A stretch of DNA of 64,000 nucleotides from Ensifer sp. MPMI2T. Its GTDB lineage: Bacteria; Pseudomonadota; Alphaproteobacteria; Rhizobiales; Rhizobiaceae. Both the position numbers and the translations under genes were made by a program. Each line of letters opens with the position of its first letter. Positions within the stretch are counted from its first letter, which is position 1. The stretch is from assembly GCF_004827385.1 (NCBI RefSeq), contig NZ_SRXN01000012.1, positions 1 through 64,000 of the forward strand, read 5' to 3'. Below the pieces are notes generated by a model. It saw only the letters and a program-made list of their open reading frames with translations, had not been told where the DNA came from and did no database searches. Below are positions 27,268 to 38,655 of the stretch, piece after piece.

Positions 27268-28638
27268 CTATTCGGCGGCCTTCGCCTTCTTCCTCGCGGC
27301 CTTCTCTGTTTCGTAGCGCTCGCGCAGGATCCGCGCCCTGCCCGGCTTGATGTCCTGGCGCGCGCGCCCGAAAGCGACTGCGTCCGCGGGAACGTCGTCG
27401 GTAATCACGCTGCCGGACGCAACAAGCGCGCCATCGCCGATCGATACCGGAGCGACGAGCGACGAGTTCGACCCGACGAAGGCATTCTCGCCAATGCGGG
27501 TCACATGCTTATTCACCCCATCATAGTTGCAGGTGATGGTTCCCGCTCCGATATTCGATCCGGCACCGACGAACGCGTCGCCGATATAGGTCAGATGGTT
27601 GACCTTGGCGCCGGCACCGATCTCAGCCTTCTTCACCTCGCAGAAATTGCCGACCTTCGATTTCGGGCCGAGATCGGCGCCGGGACGAAGTCGTGCGAAC
27701 GGTCCGACAGTCGCGTCCTCGCGAACGACCGCGCCCTCGAGATGCGAGAAGGCGTGGATAATGGCTCCACTCTCCACGCTGACGCCGGGCCCAAAGACAA
27801 CGTTCGGCTCCACCAAGACATCTTGGGCAAGCTCGGTATCCCAGGAAAGGAAAACCGTTTCCGGCGCGATCATCGATACGCCCGCCAGCATCAGTTCGAG
27901 CCGCCGGCGCTGCTGCCAGAGACGCTCGATATAGGCGAGTTCCGCCCGTGTGTTGCAGCCGGTCAGCTCCTCCTCGGGCGCTTCGACGGCGACCGCCCTA
28001 CCACCGACGGTGCGAACGATTTCCACGAGATCGGTGAGATAGTATTCGCCCTTGACGTTGGCGTTGCCGATGCGGCCGAGAAGGTCGAGCGCCTTGCGGC
28101 CATTGACCGCCATCAGCCCGCCATTGCAATAGGTGATCCGACGCTCCGTCTCGGAGGCATCCTTGTGCTCCCGGATCGCGACCAGCACGCCGTCCTCGAC
28201 GATCAGGCGTCCATAACCGGTTGGATCGGCGGCTTCGAACCCGATGACGACCACGTCATTTCCTGCGGCCAGCCCCTCTCGCGCCGCCTTGAGCGGTCCT
28301 GCCGTGATAAGGGGTGTGTCGCCGAAGACGACCAGAATGTCGTCATAACCCCTGGCGATAGCTTCGCGCGCCGCGAGCACGGCATGCCCGGTGCCGAGGC
28401 GCTCCTTCTGAAGGAACGAAGTCACGGTAACGCCGGCGGTTTGGGCGGCGGCGGAGACAGCCTCGGCATCGCGGCCAACCACGAGCGCCACATCCGAGAT
28501 AGAGGCGCTTGCGAGCGCGTCGACGACGTGGGCGATCATCGGCCTGCCCGCCACCGGATGCAGCACCTTCGATACGGACGATTTCATCCGCGTGCTTTCG
28601 CCAGCCGCCAGGATGATCGCCAGGCACGTCCGTTCCAT
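27268..28638 (-). CDS. glmU: bifunctional UDP-GlcNAc pyrophosphorylase/GlcN-1-P acetyltransferase
   Basis: 456 residues. The N-terminal uridyltransferase ([20 protein letters not shown]) and the C-terminal left-handed beta-helix acetyltransferase ([33 protein letters not shown]) make UDP-GlcNAc from GlcN-1-P. The ATG at 28638, with AAGGAGA upstream, is preferred over a frame extended 30 codons. The basic tail ([12 protein letters not shown]) is common in rhizobia. It is the first gene of a glmU-glmS-GNAT-DUF502 run. Confidence 0.97.
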   Translation of the reverse strand: MERTCLAIILAAGESTRMKSSVSKVLHPVAGRPMIAHVVDALASASISDVALVVGRDAEAVSAAAQTAGVTVTSFLQKERLGTGHAVLAAREAIARGYDDILVVFGDTPLITAGPLKAAREGLAAGNDVVVIGFEAADPTGYGRLIVEDGVLVAIREHKDASETERRITYCNGGLMAVNGRKALDLLGRIGNANVKGEYYLTDLVEIVRTVGGRAVAVEAPEEELTGCNTRAELAYIERLWQQRRRLELMLAGVSMIAPETVFLSWDTELAQDVLVEPNVVFGPGVSVESGAIIHAFSHLEGAVVREDATVGPFARLRPGADLGPKSKVGNFCEVKKAEIGAGAKVNHLTYIGDAFVGAGSNIGAGTITCNYDGVNKHVTRIGENAFVGSNSSLVAPVSIGDGALVASGSVITDDVPADAVAFGRARQDIKPGRARILRERYETEKAARKKAKAAE

Positions 28639-28789
28639 ACTAATCTCTCCTTGGTATTGATCGCAGGCGGATGCCCTATCGCCTGACTCGACGGTGTTCT
28701 TATAGGCAAGATATTGCGAGAAACACAATTCTCACAATCACGTCGCGTAACCCTCGGTTAAAACCTGACGACGATCGCCTGACGCGCGC

Positions 28790-30436
28790 TCAAGCCTCCG
28801 GACGCAGCCTGCTTTCCGCCAAGAGGCCGCTTTCCTCGAGAATGGGATAGGCCACGGACGCTATGTGTGCGTTGATGCGCTTCAGGTCCCTCAGCATGTC
28901 GAGATGCAGCGAGCTCGTCTGCAGGCTCTGAAGCAGGCCGTCGCGAAGGCGCTCGAGATGCCGCTCCGCCGAGCGTTTCTCCATATGACGGACGTCGACC
29001 TTGACCTCGACCAGGTGGCGAGCAAGGTCCGCATTGCGGCTGACAAAGATGGTCTGAGCGATGCGCAGGTTGTCGATCGTCAGGTTGAACAGGCTTTTCA
29101 GCTCCTGATAGCCATCTTCGGAAAACTTCAATCCGTTGGTGACTTTCTTGGCAATCTGTTCGCAGAGGCCTTTTTCGATGATGTCGCCCATGTGCTCGAG
29201 ATTGATCGCGTAGTCGATGATGACGATCGATCGGCGGCCGTCCTCGGCCCCGAGTCCGTCGCGGCCGAGCCGAGATAGGAATATCTTAACCTCCTGCTGG
29301 AGGAGATCGACCTGCTTTTCCATTTTTCCGATGTCGTGCAGCTCAGCGAGGTCGTTGTTGTTGAAGGCGTTCGACGCGCGCGTCAGCATCGCCTCGACCA
29401 GATCCCCGACACGTAAGACTTCGCGCGTCGCCCCGGAGAGTGCCATCACAGGGGTGTCGAGCGTCGCTTCATCGAGATAACGCGGCCCCGTCTCGCCAGC
29501 TTCTTCGTCGGGAACGAAGCGGCTCATGAGGCGCGCGAGCAACCCTGCGAACGGCCACGCGACAATCGCGAGGACGAGATTGAAGACAAGATGGACGTCG
29601 ACGGGCAGGTTCTGCCGCGGCAACGGCAGATCCTGCAACCATTCAGCCCCGATCCCCGCGATCGGAAGCGCAACGAGGCAGCCCACGCCGCGCACGACGA
29701 AGTTGCCGAGCGTGACGCGGCGCGCAGGAGGTGCCGAACCGAGGGTGGCGATAACTGGCGGAATCGCTCCCCCGAGATTGGCGCCAAGCACCAATGCGAC
29801 GGTCAGTCCGGCGGAGAGCACTCCGGCAGAAGAGAGGGAAAGCACAAGCATCACGATCGCCAGACTGGATGACGACGCGAAGGCCAGGCCCGCCGAGATG
29901 ATCAGGGCAACCGGCCAGGCGCTGTCGAGCATGCCGAGAAACGCCGCGAGCGCGCGAGATTCCCGCATAGGTTCCGTTGCGGCGGAAAGCAGATCGAGCG
30001 ACAGCAGCATCAAACCGATCCCGACAAGGGCGAAGCCGGCGCCCTGACGCGCGCTCAACCGACTCATCCGGTGCACAACGACGCCCACTAGAATAATTGC
30101 TGGCGACAGCCACCCGATCCCAATGGCAACGATCCAGGCCGTCATCGCCGTCCCGACGTTGGCGCCCAGAAGCACGATCTGCGCCATTCGTGCGCGCACC
30201 AGCCCCTTTTCCACGAAGGACGCCGTCATCAAGGCCGTGGCCGTCGAACTCTGCAGGGAAAGGGTCGCGACAAGGCCCGTCGCAAACGAGCGAACGGCAC
30301 CGCTCGTTCCCTGTGCGAGACCGGTGCGCAGCCTCGATCCGAATGCACGCGTGACGCCATCCTTGACGAGCGACAGGCCGAACAAGAGCAGCGCTACCGC
30401 ACCGAATAGGTTGACCATCACGATCGTTGACTGCAT
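28790..30436 (-). CDS. Na/Pi-cotransporter family protein with PhoU-like C-terminus
   Basis: About 548 residues. The N-terminal half has the duplicated Na/Pi-cotransporter membrane repeats with the QSSTATALMTASF and ASSSSLAIVMLVL Ser/Thr-rich hairpins. The C-terminal half (about 330-548) is a soluble helical PhoU-like region. This is the YjbB/NptA-like class, thought to export or exchange phosphate. Start: the ATG at 30436 with GGGA upstream; a TTG 21 nt earlier is possible. Monocistronic as far as visible. Confidence 0.92.
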   Translation of the reverse strand: MQSTIVMVNLFGAVALLLFGLSLVKDGVTRAFGSRLRTGLAQGTSGAVRSFATGLVATLSLQSSTATALMTASFVEKGLVRARMAQIVLLGANVGTAMTAWIVAIGIGWLSPAIILVGVVVHRMSRLSARQGAGFALVGIGLMLLSLDLLSAATEPMRESRALAAFLGMLDSAWPVALIISAGLAFASSSSLAIVMLVLSLSSAGVLSAGLTVALVLGANLGGAIPPVIATLGSAPPARRVTLGNFVVRGVGCLVALPIAGIGAEWLQDLPLPRQNLPVDVHLVFNLVLAIVAWPFAGLLARLMSRFVPDEEAGETGPRYLDEATLDTPVMALSGATREVLRVGDLVEAMLTRASNAFNNNDLAELHDIGKMEKQVDLLQQEVKIFLSRLGRDGLGAEDGRRSIVIIDYAINLEHMGDIIEKGLCEQIAKKVTNGLKFSEDGYQELKSLFNLTIDNLRIAQTIFVSRNADLARHLVEVKVDVRHMEKRSAERHLERLRDGLLQSLQTSSLHLDMLRDLKRINAHIASVAYPILEESGLLAESRLRPEA

Positions 30437-30812
30437 GGCATGTTCCCGTAACGGCAACTGAAATCAGGACATTTTACCCTATTATCGAGCACAGGATTCC
30501 CAATTCGTTGCAATACGAACGCGCTCGAAAATTGACAATTTTGCAGATCCATTTCTGTTGCCGGCTAACGAATCCGACATCCACTTTCTTGTTCGCGTCC
30601 GATCTCGCTGCGTTGCGTGATTTTCCGATCCGGCGAGCACATCGCCTCATGCTGCGCGTCACGAAATCGTCCGCGAGCGTTGAATGCCGCCGGCCCGGAC
30701 GGAGGTGTCGCAATTTGCCGCAAAGCGCCCTTCAATTCCTGTTTGGTTTGTTCTAAGGAACGAATTTGTTTTCGGCGTAACGCCACCGTACTGCAACAAG
30801 GTTTCTGCCCCT
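30437..30812. other. intergenic region upstream of ppiD
   Basis: A 376-bp divergent spacer between the Na/Pi cotransporter and ppiD. Frames here have no ribosome-binding site. The 30470-30600 part is AT-rich and is the likely promoter region for both genes. No repeat copy or recognisable operator was seen. Confidence 0.5.
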
Positions 30813-32705
30813 ATGCTCGAATCGCTCAGAAAAGCTTCCCAGACATGGATCGTCAAAGGCCTGATGGCCATTCTCGTCATGTCGTTCATGGTATGGGGCG
30901 GTCAGACGTTGATGGTGGCAAGCACTCCCAACGCGGTGGTGACGGTTGGCGATATCAAGGTCTCTCCGAGCGACTTTCGCCTGGCATACGAGCGCCAGCT
31001 GAGCCTACTTTCGAGGCAGCTCGGGACGCCGCTGACGCGCCAGCAGGCCCGTGCCTTCGGCATCGAGTCGCAGGTCTACTCTCAGCTGGTCGCCGGTGCC
31101 GCGCTCGATCAGCTCGCACAGGACATGAACCTCGGCCTCTCCGAGGATCGGCTCGCGAGGCTCATCGGCGAGGATCCGGCCTTCCACAGTGTCAACGGCC
31201 AGTTCGACCGGCTGACTTTCTCGAGTGTATTGCGCAACGCGGGTCTGAGTGAACAAGACTACATCAACAACCGCAGCCAAGTTGCGGTGCGGTCACAGAT
31301 CGTCGATGCGCTGTCCGACGGATACACCGCTCCCAAGGTACTGACCGACGCCGTCAGCAAATATCGCCACGAAAAGCGCTCGATCGACTACCTGCTGCTG
31401 TCGAACGCGAATATCGACGCGGTCAAGGCGCCAGGCGACGACGTGCTTGCGCCCTGGTTCGAAAGCCACAAGGCGAACTATCGCGCTCCCGAATATCGCA
31501 AGTTCAGCTATATCAAACTGGAGCCGGAAGATCTGGTCGCGACCGAGACCGTGTCCGAAGAGGAGTTGCGCGCCGACTACGAGAAGCGCAAGGAAAGTTT
31601 CCGCTCGGCGGCCATGAGAACCGTCGAACAGCTCGCCTTTCCTTCACGCGAGGCAGCAGACGCAGCGGCAACCAAGCTGTCTGCTGACACCTCCTTCGAC
31701 GATCTGGTCAAGGCCGAAGGCAAGACCGCGGCGGACGTTCTCCTCGGCGAATTCACTAAGGAGCGCATGCCCGACGCGAAGATCGCCGATGCCGCCTTCG
31801 CCGTTCCGGCGGAGGGCGGTGTCACGCCAGTTGTGGAAGGTGCCTTCGGCCCGGTTATCCTGCGCGTAACCAACATCAAACCGGAAACCACACGCAGCTT
31901 CGACGAAGTGAAGGAGGAACTGCGGAAGGAAATCGCGCTTTCGGCCGCACGCGAAGAGGTCGTCAACCTTCACGATCGGATCGAGGACGAGCGCGCCGCC
32001 GGCGCCACGGTCAGGCAGGTCGCTGATCAGATGAACCTGAAGCTTGTCACGATCGACGCGATCGACGCCACCGGCAAGGACCAAAACGGCGATGAGGTCC
32101 AAGGAATTCCGGAGCCGCGCGTACTTCTCCAGGAAGTCTTCAAGGCGGAAGTGGGGCTCGACACGCTTTCCGTCAACATCGGCCGCGATGGCTCTGCGTG
32201 GTTCGATCTCGAGGAGATCATCCCCGCCCGCGACCGCACGCTGGATGAGGTTCGCGACGAGGTTGCGGCAGACTGGACTGCCGAGCAGCAGCGGGCGGCG
32301 CTTGCCACCAAGGCGGCCGAACTCAAGCAGCGCGTCGAGAAGGGCGCAAAGCTTGCCGACATTGCGAGCGAACTTGGCCTTGCCGTCGAAACGAAAGCCG
32401 GCCTGACCCGCTCGACCGAAGATGCTGCTTTGAGCCCAGCGGCGGTCGCAGCGGCCTTTGGCGGCGCCAACGGACATATTGCGAACGCGCCGGGCGTTGG
32501 CGGAGAAGGGCAGGTTCTACTTCAGGTAACGGCTGTGGACGATAGCGATCCCGCAAACGTCCTCGACAACGACAGCCGTCAAATCGAGGCCATTGCTCGC
32601 GCCAGCGGAGACGACATCCTTGATCAGATGGTCTCCACGCTGCAGACGGCCTACGGGGTGGCGATCAACCAGACACTCGCAGAAACCGCATTGGCGCAAC
32701 GCTGA
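30813..32705 (+). CDS. ppiD: PpiD/SurA-type peptidyl-prolyl isomerase, membrane-anchored
   Basis: 630 residues. One N-terminal membrane anchor ([19 protein letters not shown]), then a SurA-like N-terminal chaperone region (about 40-200), a parvulin-like PPIase domain (about 240-370) and a long C-terminal part. PpiD is a periplasmic folding helper for outer-membrane and secreted proteins. The ATG at 30813 begins the family-typical MLESLRKAS; the earlier in-frame start is unsupported. It is the first gene of a run with trpD, trpC, moaC and moeA. Confidence 0.93.
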   Translation: MLESLRKASQTWIVKGLMAILVMSFMVWGGQTLMVASTPNAVVTVGDIKVSPSDFRLAYERQLSLLSRQLGTPLTRQQARAFGIESQVYSQLVAGAALDQLAQDMNLGLSEDRLARLIGEDPAFHSVNGQFDRLTFSSVLRNAGLSEQDYINNRSQVAVRSQIVDALSDGYTAPKVLTDAVSKYRHEKRSIDYLLLSNANIDAVKAPGDDVLAPWFESHKANYRAPEYRKFSYIKLEPEDLVATETVSEEELRADYEKRKESFRSAAMRTVEQLAFPSREAADAAATKLSADTSFDDLVKAEGKTAADVLLGEFTKERMPDAKIADAAFAVPAEGGVTPVVEGAFGPVILRVTNIKPETTRSFDEVKEELRKEIALSAAREEVVNLHDRIEDERAAGATVRQVADQMNLKLVTIDAIDATGKDQNGDEVQGIPEPRVLLQEVFKAEVGLDTLSVNIGRDGSAWFDLEEIIPARDRTLDEVRDEVAADWTAEQQRAALATKAAELKQRVEKGAKLADIASELGLAVETKAGLTRSTEDAALSPAAVAAAFGGANGHIANAPGVGGEGQVLLQVTAVDDSDPANVLDNDSRQIEAIARASGDDILDQMVSTLQTAYGVAINQTLAETALAQR

Positions 32706-32739
32706 CGGACAAAAAAGCTGCGGACAGGGGAACGAACTC

Positions 32740-33753
32740 ATGAGTGATTTGAAGCCGTTCGTGGCGAAAGTGGCAACTCGCGAGGCACTCAATCGTGAAG
32801 ACGCGCGGGCGGCCTTTGAGATCATCATGTCCGGAGCAGCGACGCCTTCGCAAATCGGCGGCTTCCTAATGGCGCTTCGGGTGCGCGGGGAAACCGTCGA
32901 CGAAATCGTCGGAGCGGTTAGCGCAATGCGCGCACGCATGCTGCCGGTCGAGGCCCCGGATGGCGCGATCGACATCGTCGGCACGGGTGGTGACGGGGCC
33001 GGCACTTACAACATCTCGACGCTCGCTTCGCTGATCGTCGCAGGCGCCGGCGTCCCGGTCGCCAAGCACGGCAACCGGGCGCTGAGTTCGAAATCTGGTA
33101 CGGCCGACGCGCTGTCTTGCCTGGGCGTCAGACTGGATATCGGACCCGAAGCGATCGCGCGCTGCATCAGCGAGGCCGGTGTCGGCTTCATGTTCGCCCA
33201 GCAGCATCATTCCGCGATGCGACATGTCGGCCCGACACGGGTCGAACTCGGCACAAGAACGATCTTCAACCTGCTCGGCCCACTCTCGAATCCGGCTAGC
33301 GTCAAGCGGCAGCTCGTCGGCGTCTATGCGCCGCAATGGGTGGACCCGCTTGCCGAAGTTCTGCGCGATCTCGGCTCGGAGAACGTCTGGGTGGTCCACG
33401 GCGAAGGGCTCGACGAAATCACGACGACCGGCGTCACCAAAGTCGCCGCGCTGCAGGACGGCAAGATCACGAGCTTCGAGTTGACGCCGGCCGATTTCGG
33501 CCTTCAGACGGCCACGCTCGAGGCGCTGAAAGGCGGCGATGGAGCCTACAATGCCATTGCGCTGCAGGCCGTTCTCGACGGCGCGGAGAATGCCTATCGG
33601 GATATTTCGCTTGCGAACGCCTCCGCTTCATTGATGATAGCGGGGCGTGCCAAAGATCTCGCCGAAGGCATGGCGCTCGCCCGGCAGTCGCTATCGAGCG
33701 GTGCGGCGAAGACTGCCCTGCAGCGGCTGATCAGCGTCTCCAATGCCGCTTGA
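32740..33753 (+). CDS. trpD: anthranilate phosphoribosyltransferase
   Basis: 337 residues. It transfers phosphoribose from PRPP to anthranilate in tryptophan synthesis. The PRPP motif [14 protein letters not shown] is at about residue 81, with [15 protein letters not shown] and [12 protein letters not shown] following. The ATG at 32740 gives the family N-terminus ([12 protein letters not shown]) and has AGGGGAA upstream. trpC follows 15 nt later. trpE and trpG are not in the window, as is usual for the split trp genes of rhizobia. Confidence 0.98.
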   Translation: MSDLKPFVAKVATREALNREDARAAFEIIMSGAATPSQIGGFLMALRVRGETVDEIVGAVSAMRARMLPVEAPDGAIDIVGTGGDGAGTYNISTLASLIVAGAGVPVAKHGNRALSSKSGTADALSCLGVRLDIGPEAIARCISEAGVGFMFAQQHHSAMRHVGPTRVELGTRTIFNLLGPLSNPASVKRQLVGVYAPQWVDPLAEVLRDLGSENVWVVHGEGLDEITTTGVTKVAALQDGKITSFELTPADFGLQTATLEALKGGDGAYNAIALQAVLDGAENAYRDISLANASASLMIAGRAKDLAEGMALARQSLSSGAAKTALQRLISVSNAA

Positions 33754-33768
33754 GGAGAAGATAGCGCC

Positions 33769-34584
33769 ATGACGGACATCCTGCGCAAAATCGAAGCCTA
33801 CAAGCGCGACGAAATCGCCTCGGCGAAATCGCGCGTTCCGCTTGAGGAGTTGAAGGCGCGGATCGCGGATCAATCGCTGCCGCGCGGCTTCCACACCGCC
33901 CTCGCCTCGCGCCGCGAGAAAGGCGAATTCGGCCTGATCGCCGAGATCAAGAAGGCAAGCCCTTCGAAGGGGCTGATCCGTCCCGACTTCGATCCCCCGG
34001 CGCTTGCCAAAGCCTATGCGGCCGGCGGGGCAGCTTGCCTCTCCGTCTTGACCGACAAGCCGAGCTTCCAGGGCGCGCCGGAGTTCCTGACGGCGGCGCG
34101 AGCCGCCTGTGCGCTGCCGGCACTGCGCAAGGACTTCATGTTCGACCCATATCAGGTGTTCGAAGCGCGCGCCTGGGGGGCCGACTGCATCCTGTTGATC
34201 ATGGCGTCCCTGAGCGACGACGATGCGCGCCGCCTGGAGGACTCGGCCTTCGCACTCGGCATGGACGTCCTGATCGAAGTGCATGACGCCCGGGAGATGG
34301 AACGGGCGCTTACGTTGACCTCCCCGCTCGTCGGAATCAACAATCGCAATCTCCGGACATTCGAAGTCGATCTCGCCGTGTCCGAACAGCTCGCGGCGAT
34401 GGTTCCGTCGGACCGGCTGCTCGTCGGTGAAAGCGGCATCTTTACCCATGCGGATTGCCGGCGATTGGAGCGGAGCGGCATCACCACCTTCCTTGTCGGC
34501 GAGAGCCTGATGAGAAAGGACGATGTCGAGGCAGCGACGCGGGCACTGCTGACAGGCTCCGGAAGCGTATTGGCGGCAGAGTAA
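33769..34584 (+). CDS. trpC: indole-3-glycerol phosphate synthase
   Basis: A 271-residue TIM barrel without the PRAI domain found in enteric fusions. [16 protein letters not shown] is the catalytic Lys segment, then [11 protein letters not shown] and [20 protein letters not shown] closes the barrel. It catalyses ring closure of CdRP to indole-glycerol phosphate. The last base of its TAA stop is the first base of moaC's ATG. Confidence 0.98.
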   Translation: MTDILRKIEAYKRDEIASAKSRVPLEELKARIADQSLPRGFHTALASRREKGEFGLIAEIKKASPSKGLIRPDFDPPALAKAYAAGGAACLSVLTDKPSFQGAPEFLTAARAACALPALRKDFMFDPYQVFEARAWGADCILLIMASLSDDDARRLEDSAFALGMDVLIEVHDAREMERALTLTSPLVGINNRNLRTFEVDLAVSEQLAAMVPSDRLLVGESGIFTHADCRRLERSGITTFLVGESLMRKDDVEAATRALLTGSGSVLAAE

Positions 34585-35081
34585 TGAGCGGTGGTCCGTC
34601 CCTCACCCACATCGACAGCGCCGGCGAAGCCAACATGGTCGATGTCGGCGACAAGACCGAAACGGTGCGCGTCGCCGTCGCCGAAGGCCATGTGCGAATG
34701 CGCCCGGAAACGCTCGCGTTGATTCTTGAGGGCAATGCCAAGAAGGGCGATGTGATCGGCACCGCGCGGCTTGCCGGGATCATGGCCGCGAAACAGACGT
34801 CGGATCTCATCCCGCTCTGCCATCCGCTGATGCTGACGAAGGTCTCAGTGGATATCGTGCCGGACGACGCCCTGCCGGGACTCCGCGTCGAGGCTATGGC
34901 CAAGCTGAAGGGGCGGACAGGCGTCGAGATGGAAGCTCTGACCGCCGTCAGCATCGCCTGCCTGACCATATACGACATGGCGAAGGCTGCGGACCGCGAA
35001 ATGGAGATCGGCGGCGTTCGGCTGGTTAGCAAATCGGGTGGGCGTTCCGGTGACTACCGGCGCCAAGGAGACAACCGCTGA
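34584..35081 (+). CDS. moaC: cyclic pyranopterin monophosphate synthase
   Basis: 165 residues. It acts with MoaA in the first step of molybdenum-cofactor synthesis. [15 protein letters not shown] and [20 protein letters not shown] are the family signatures with the catalytic Lys and Asp/Glu region. The start overlaps trpC (TAATG) and the stop overlaps moeA (TGATG), so the three are translationally coupled. Confidence 0.97.
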   Translation: MSGGPSLTHIDSAGEANMVDVGDKTETVRVAVAEGHVRMRPETLALILEGNAKKGDVIGTARLAGIMAAKQTSDLIPLCHPLMLTKVSVDIVPDDALPGLRVEAMAKLKGRTGVEMEALTAVSIACLTIYDMAKAADREMEIGGVRLVSKSGGRSGDYRRQGDNR

Positions 35082-36292
35082 TGTCGCTGCTTTCGGTTGA
35101 GGACGCGCTCGCCAGGGTAATTGACAAAGCTCGGCCGTACAGTCGGACAGAGAAGCTCGCCCTGCACGATTGCTCCGGCCGCGTGCTGGCTGAAGATATC
35201 ACCGCACGGGTCACTCATCCCGCTTTCGACAATTCGGCGATGGATGGCTATGCGGTTCGCCACGAGGATATCGTCAACATAGGCGCGCAGCTTGTTGTGA
35301 TCGGCCAGTCGGCCGCGGGACGTGGATTTCGGGGAGAGGTTCGTGCCGGCGAGGCCGTTCGCATCTTTACTGGCGCCCCCCTGCCCGCCGGTGCGGACAC
35401 CGTCATCATCCAGGAGGATACCGAAAAACTTTCGGGCGGAAAAATCCGCACGCTGTTCGCCCCGGCAAAGGGTCGTCATATCCGGCTTGCGGGGCAGGAT
35501 TTCGTAGAGGGCGACATCGGGCTGGCCGCAGGCAGCGTGCTCGACGCCGGGCGACTAACGCTCGCCGCGGGCATGAGCCATGAAAGCCTGCCGGTGTTCG
35601 AGAGACCCAGGATTGCTATCATCGCCACCGGCGACGAGTTATTGCCACCGGGAAATTCCCCTGGTGCGGACCAGATCATCGCATCGAATACTTACGGCGT
35701 GGCCGCCATTGCACGCGAAAACGGTGGCGAAGTACTTGACCTTGGCATTGTGCCGGACAACGAGGCGGCAATTTCGGCGGCTGCCGACAAGGCTCAGACG
35801 GCTGGAGTGGATGTCCTGGTCACGCTCGGCGGAGCCTCTGTCGGCGACCATGACCTCGTTCAATCGACTCTTCTATCGCGTGGTATGGTGCTGGATTTCT
35901 GGCGCATCGCCATGCGTCCGGGCAAGCCGCTGATGGTTGGCGAACTCTCCGGCATGACCGTCCTCGGGTTACCGGGCAATCCTGTCTCGAGCCTCGTGTG
36001 TGCGCTGCTCTTTCTTGAGCCGCTGACGCGGCATCTGGCCCATCTACCGCCTCGTTTGCGGATGACGACGGCGCGGCTTGCAACACCCTTGCCCGCCAAC
36101 GACCGCCGCCAGGACTATGTCCGCGCGCGACTGACAATCGAACCTGACGGCTCGCTCGTCGCCCACCCGTTCTCGCGCCAGGATTCGTCGATGATGAACG
36201 TCTTCGCGCAATCCGACGGGCTCATCGTCCGCGCTCCACATGCCGCGGCCGCTTCAAGTGGCGATCCATGCAACGTTTTGCGGCTGCGCTGA
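35081..36292 (+). CDS. moeA: molybdopterin molybdotransferase
   Basis: 403 residues. It inserts molybdate into adenylylated molybdopterin. The MoeA N-terminal domain contains DNSAMDGYAV (about residue 50), then GAPLPAGADTVIIQED. The MoCF-binding domain has ATGDEL and TLGGASVGDHD, and domain IV includes GLPGNPVSS. The ATG overlaps the moaC stop by one base. A terminator lies 150 nt downstream. Confidence 0.97.
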   Translation: MSLLSVEDALARVIDKARPYSRTEKLALHDCSGRVLAEDITARVTHPAFDNSAMDGYAVRHEDIVNIGAQLVVIGQSAAGRGFRGEVRAGEAVRIFTGAPLPAGADTVIIQEDTEKLSGGKIRTLFAPAKGRHIRLAGQDFVEGDIGLAAGSVLDAGRLTLAAGMSHESLPVFERPRIAIIATGDELLPPGNSPGADQIIASNTYGVAAIARENGGEVLDLGIVPDNEAAISAAADKAQTAGVDVLVTLGGASVGDHDLVQSTLLSRGMVLDFWRIAMRPGKPLMVGELSGMTVLGLPGNPVSSLVCALLFLEPLTRHLAHLPPRLRMTTARLATPLPANDRRQDYVRARLTIEPDGSLVAHPFSRQDSSMMNVFAQSDGLIVRAPHAAAASSGDPCNVLRLR

Positions 36293-36444
36293 AGCCTCAG
36301 CGAGCCCCTGCTGTCGCGGTAGCCAGACATACTGCCGCCCTTGTCATACGACAGACATGGAAAGCGTTTAGCAAGGAAATCGCTCAATCATCTGTCCCGG
36401 CGGCTGACTACGGATGGACTAGCAGGCGCCAGGGCAGTTTGAGG

Positions 36445-36470
36445 AAAGGTCGGGTATCGCCCGGCCTTTT
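36445..36470 (+). terminator. terminator after moeA
   Basis: AAAGGTCGGG pairs with CCCGGCCTTT (one G-T pair) around TATCG, followed by T residues. It lies between the convergent moeA and CNNM/CorC-type genes. Confidence 0.8.
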
Positions 36471-36496
36471 GCTTTTTGGCGATGTGCGCCTCCGCG

Positions 36497-37789
36497 TCAG
36501 GCTGCGTCGTCGACGCAGCGGGAGACAAGAATCTTGTCGATCCGTCGCCCATCCATGTCGACAACCTCGAAACGGTAACCATGCGCCTCTGCGATGTCGC
36601 CTTCCTCCGGCGTCTTGCGCAGCTGTTGAACGAGAAAACCCGCGATCGTTTCGAAATTACCATCCGCATCGATGCCTTCGATTCCAATTGTCAGATGGAT
36701 CTCGTCGATCGGTGTACGCCCGTCGACCATATAGCTGCCGTCTTCGCGGATCCGGATGAGCGCGTGCTCGATATCATCGTAGTTCGACGGCAATACGCCT
36801 ACGATCGCCTCCAAGATATCAGCCGTCGTGATGATGCCTTCCGTGCTGCCATACTCGTCAACGATCATCGCCATGTCGATGCTTGTGGTCTTGAATCCAT
36901 CGAGCGCCTTCAGGCACGAGGCCGTCTCCGGCAAGGTCAGGATTTCACGAATGTGGCCACGCAGATTGAAGGAGGCGTTTGCCGGGATGTTCAGAACCTC
37001 CTTGGCGAGAATCGCACCGAGAACATCGCCTGTGGGACCGTCCACGACGGGATAGCGGGAGTGACCGAACTCCCGGACTTTGCGCCGGATGGTTTCGAGA
37101 TCGTCGTTGGCGTCGATGAAGCGCATCTCCGTCCGGTGGGTCATGATTGACTTCACGTTGCGATCGCCAAGACGAATGATCCGGCGGAGCATTTCATGTT
37201 CCGTTTTTTCGATCGCACCGCTTTCGACGCCCTCCGCCATGATCGCCTGAACTTCCTCTTCCGTCACGTGGTCCCGATCGTCCGAACGCATGCCGAACAG
37301 ACGCATGACAACTGCAGCCGAGGTCTCGAAGAGATAGACGACGGGTGCCACAATGCGGGAGAGCAATGTCATCGGCGTTGCAACGAACATCGCAAGCGCC
37401 TCGGAATTCCTGAGCGCAAGCTGTTTCGGGATGAGTTCGCCGATGACCACCGAAAGAAAGGTGATGAGTGTCACCACCAGCCCGACGGCGACGGTGTGGC
37501 CGTAGGGGCTGATCCAAGCCACTTCATCGAAGAACGGCGCGATCTTGGCGGCGATCGTTGCGCCGCCATAGGCACCCGCCAGGATGCCGACAAGGGTAAT
37601 ACCGACCTGCACCGTGGAGAGGAACTTTCCGGGATCCTCGGCCAGCTTCAGTGCGGCCTCCGCCCGTCGATTTCCCTGTTTGACCATTTGGCGAAGCAGC
37701 GGTTTGCTTGCCGAGACGATTGCCATTTCCGAGAGCGCAAAGAAAGCGTTGATCAAAAGCAAAGCGAAAATTACAAAAATCTCGGACAT
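36497..37789 (-). CDS. hemolysin/CNNM-type transporter-like protein (DUF21, CBS, CorC_HlyC)
   Basis: 430 residues. The DUF21 membrane domain (about 1-190, several transmembrane segments; IGELIPKQLALRN is the family signature) is followed by paired CBS domains (about 210-330; GHSRYPVVDG) and a C-terminal CorC_HlyC transporter-associated domain. The family is linked to magnesium or cobalt efflux. The ATG at 37789 with GGAG upstream is preferred to a start 33 nt earlier. Confidence 0.94.
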   Translation of the reverse strand: MSEIFVIFALLLINAFFALSEMAIVSASKPLLRQMVKQGNRRAEAALKLAEDPGKFLSTVQVGITLVGILAGAYGGATIAAKIAPFFDEVAWISPYGHTVAVGLVVTLITFLSVVIGELIPKQLALRNSEALAMFVATPMTLLSRIVAPVVYLFETSAAVVMRLFGMRSDDRDHVTEEEVQAIMAEGVESGAIEKTEHEMLRRIIRLGDRNVKSIMTHRTEMRFIDANDDLETIRRKVREFGHSRYPVVDGPTGDVLGAILAKEVLNIPANASFNLRGHIREILTLPETASCLKALDGFKTTSIDMAMIVDEYGSTEGIITTADILEAIVGVLPSNYDDIEHALIRIREDGSYMVDGRTPIDEIHLTIGIEGIDADGNFETIAGFLVQQLRKTPEEGDIAEAHGYRFEVVDMDGRRIDKILVSRCVDDAA

Positions 37790-37908
37790 GGTCTCCAGGT
37801 CGCCGTTGATGCAAGGCCGCACCGCACGGGACGACCATCTCCCAGATAGGCTACACGCGGAGATCGGGCAAGGTCACGCTACAATTTCATGGCGAGCGAT
37901 GGTCCGCC

Positions 37909-38655
37909 TCATGCGGTATCCGCGTGCAGCGCCTGTCGAACGCGATCGCGGCCGACCTTGATGACATGTTCCATCGCCAAACGCGCGCCCGCCTCATCCC
38001 TTTTCCCGATTTCCTCGACAATTCGAATGTGATTGCGGGCAACCTCGTCGATGCCGTTTTTCTCGGCGGTGGGCGAGCTCAACTTGAATACCCCAACAAG
38101 TGCCGCCTCGATCAAGCCGCCAACCGTTCGCAGGAATGGGTTTCCGGATGCGTCCAGAACGGAAAGATGGAACTTGAGGTCGGCAACGGCGAGGCTTTCC
38201 GCGGTATGATTCAAATCGCCCATGGCGACGGCAAGGCGCATCATGCCAGCGATCTCCGCATCGGTCGCGTTTCGCGCCGCCAGCGCCGCGGCATGCGGCT
38301 CGAACGCAAGCCGCACCTCGCTGAGGTGGTACAGGAACTCGTCGTCGACGCCGGCTACAAAATGCCAGGTCAGGATGTCGCTATCGAAGAGGTTCCAGTC
38401 TTTTCTCGGCCTCACACGCGTGCCAATGCGCGCGCGGGGCACCACGAGCCCCTTGGCCGCCAAGGTTTTCATCGCTTCGCGCAGAACGGTCCTTGAAACC
38501 CTGAAGCGAGCCGCCAGTTCCGGGTCGCCGGGCAGAATGCTGCCGACCGGGAATTCCCCTGAAACGATTGCTTTTCCGAGTTGGTCCACCACTTGCGCAT
38601 GGCTCGTGCGCTTCGGTGCGCCGGATATCACAGTTTCAAACAGGCTCTTGCTCAA
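37909..38655 (-). CDS. FadR-subfamily GntR transcriptional regulator
   Basis: About 248 residues from a TTG start that has an excellent GGGAGGGGG site; the longer ORF upstream has none. A winged helix (about 15-80: AIVSGEFPVGSILPGDPEL, RVSRTVLREAMKTLAAKGLV) is followed by an FCD effector domain (about 100-235; NHIRIVEEI, with His ligands). Members sense organic acids or sugars. Its target is unknown. It lies 511 bp from the BMP-type importer on the same strand, so regulation of that importer is only a guess. Confidence 0.92.
   Translation of the reverse strand: MSKSLFETVISGAPKRTSHAQVVDQLGKAIVSGEFPVGSILPGDPELAARFRVSRTVLREAMKTLAAKGLVVPRARIGTRVRPRKDWNLFDSDILTWHFVAGVDDEFLYHLSEVRLAFEPHAAALAARNATDAEIAGMMRLAVAMGDLNHTAESLAVADLKFHLSVLDASGNPFLRTVGGLIEAALVGVFKLSSPTAEKNGIDEVARNHIRIVEEIGKRDEAGARLAMEHVIKVGRDRVRQALHADTA

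Noticed and set aside
28703-28789. Possible promoter or CtrA-type box downstream of the Na/Pi gene (GGTTAAAAC)
   Set aside because: A single half-site only, with no matching partner at the required spacing.
36292-36444. Expected lexA gene after moeA
   Set aside because: In some related genomes lexA follows moeA, but here only a terminator and a convergent gene are present; I cannot tell whether this is a loss or the usual order in this genus.
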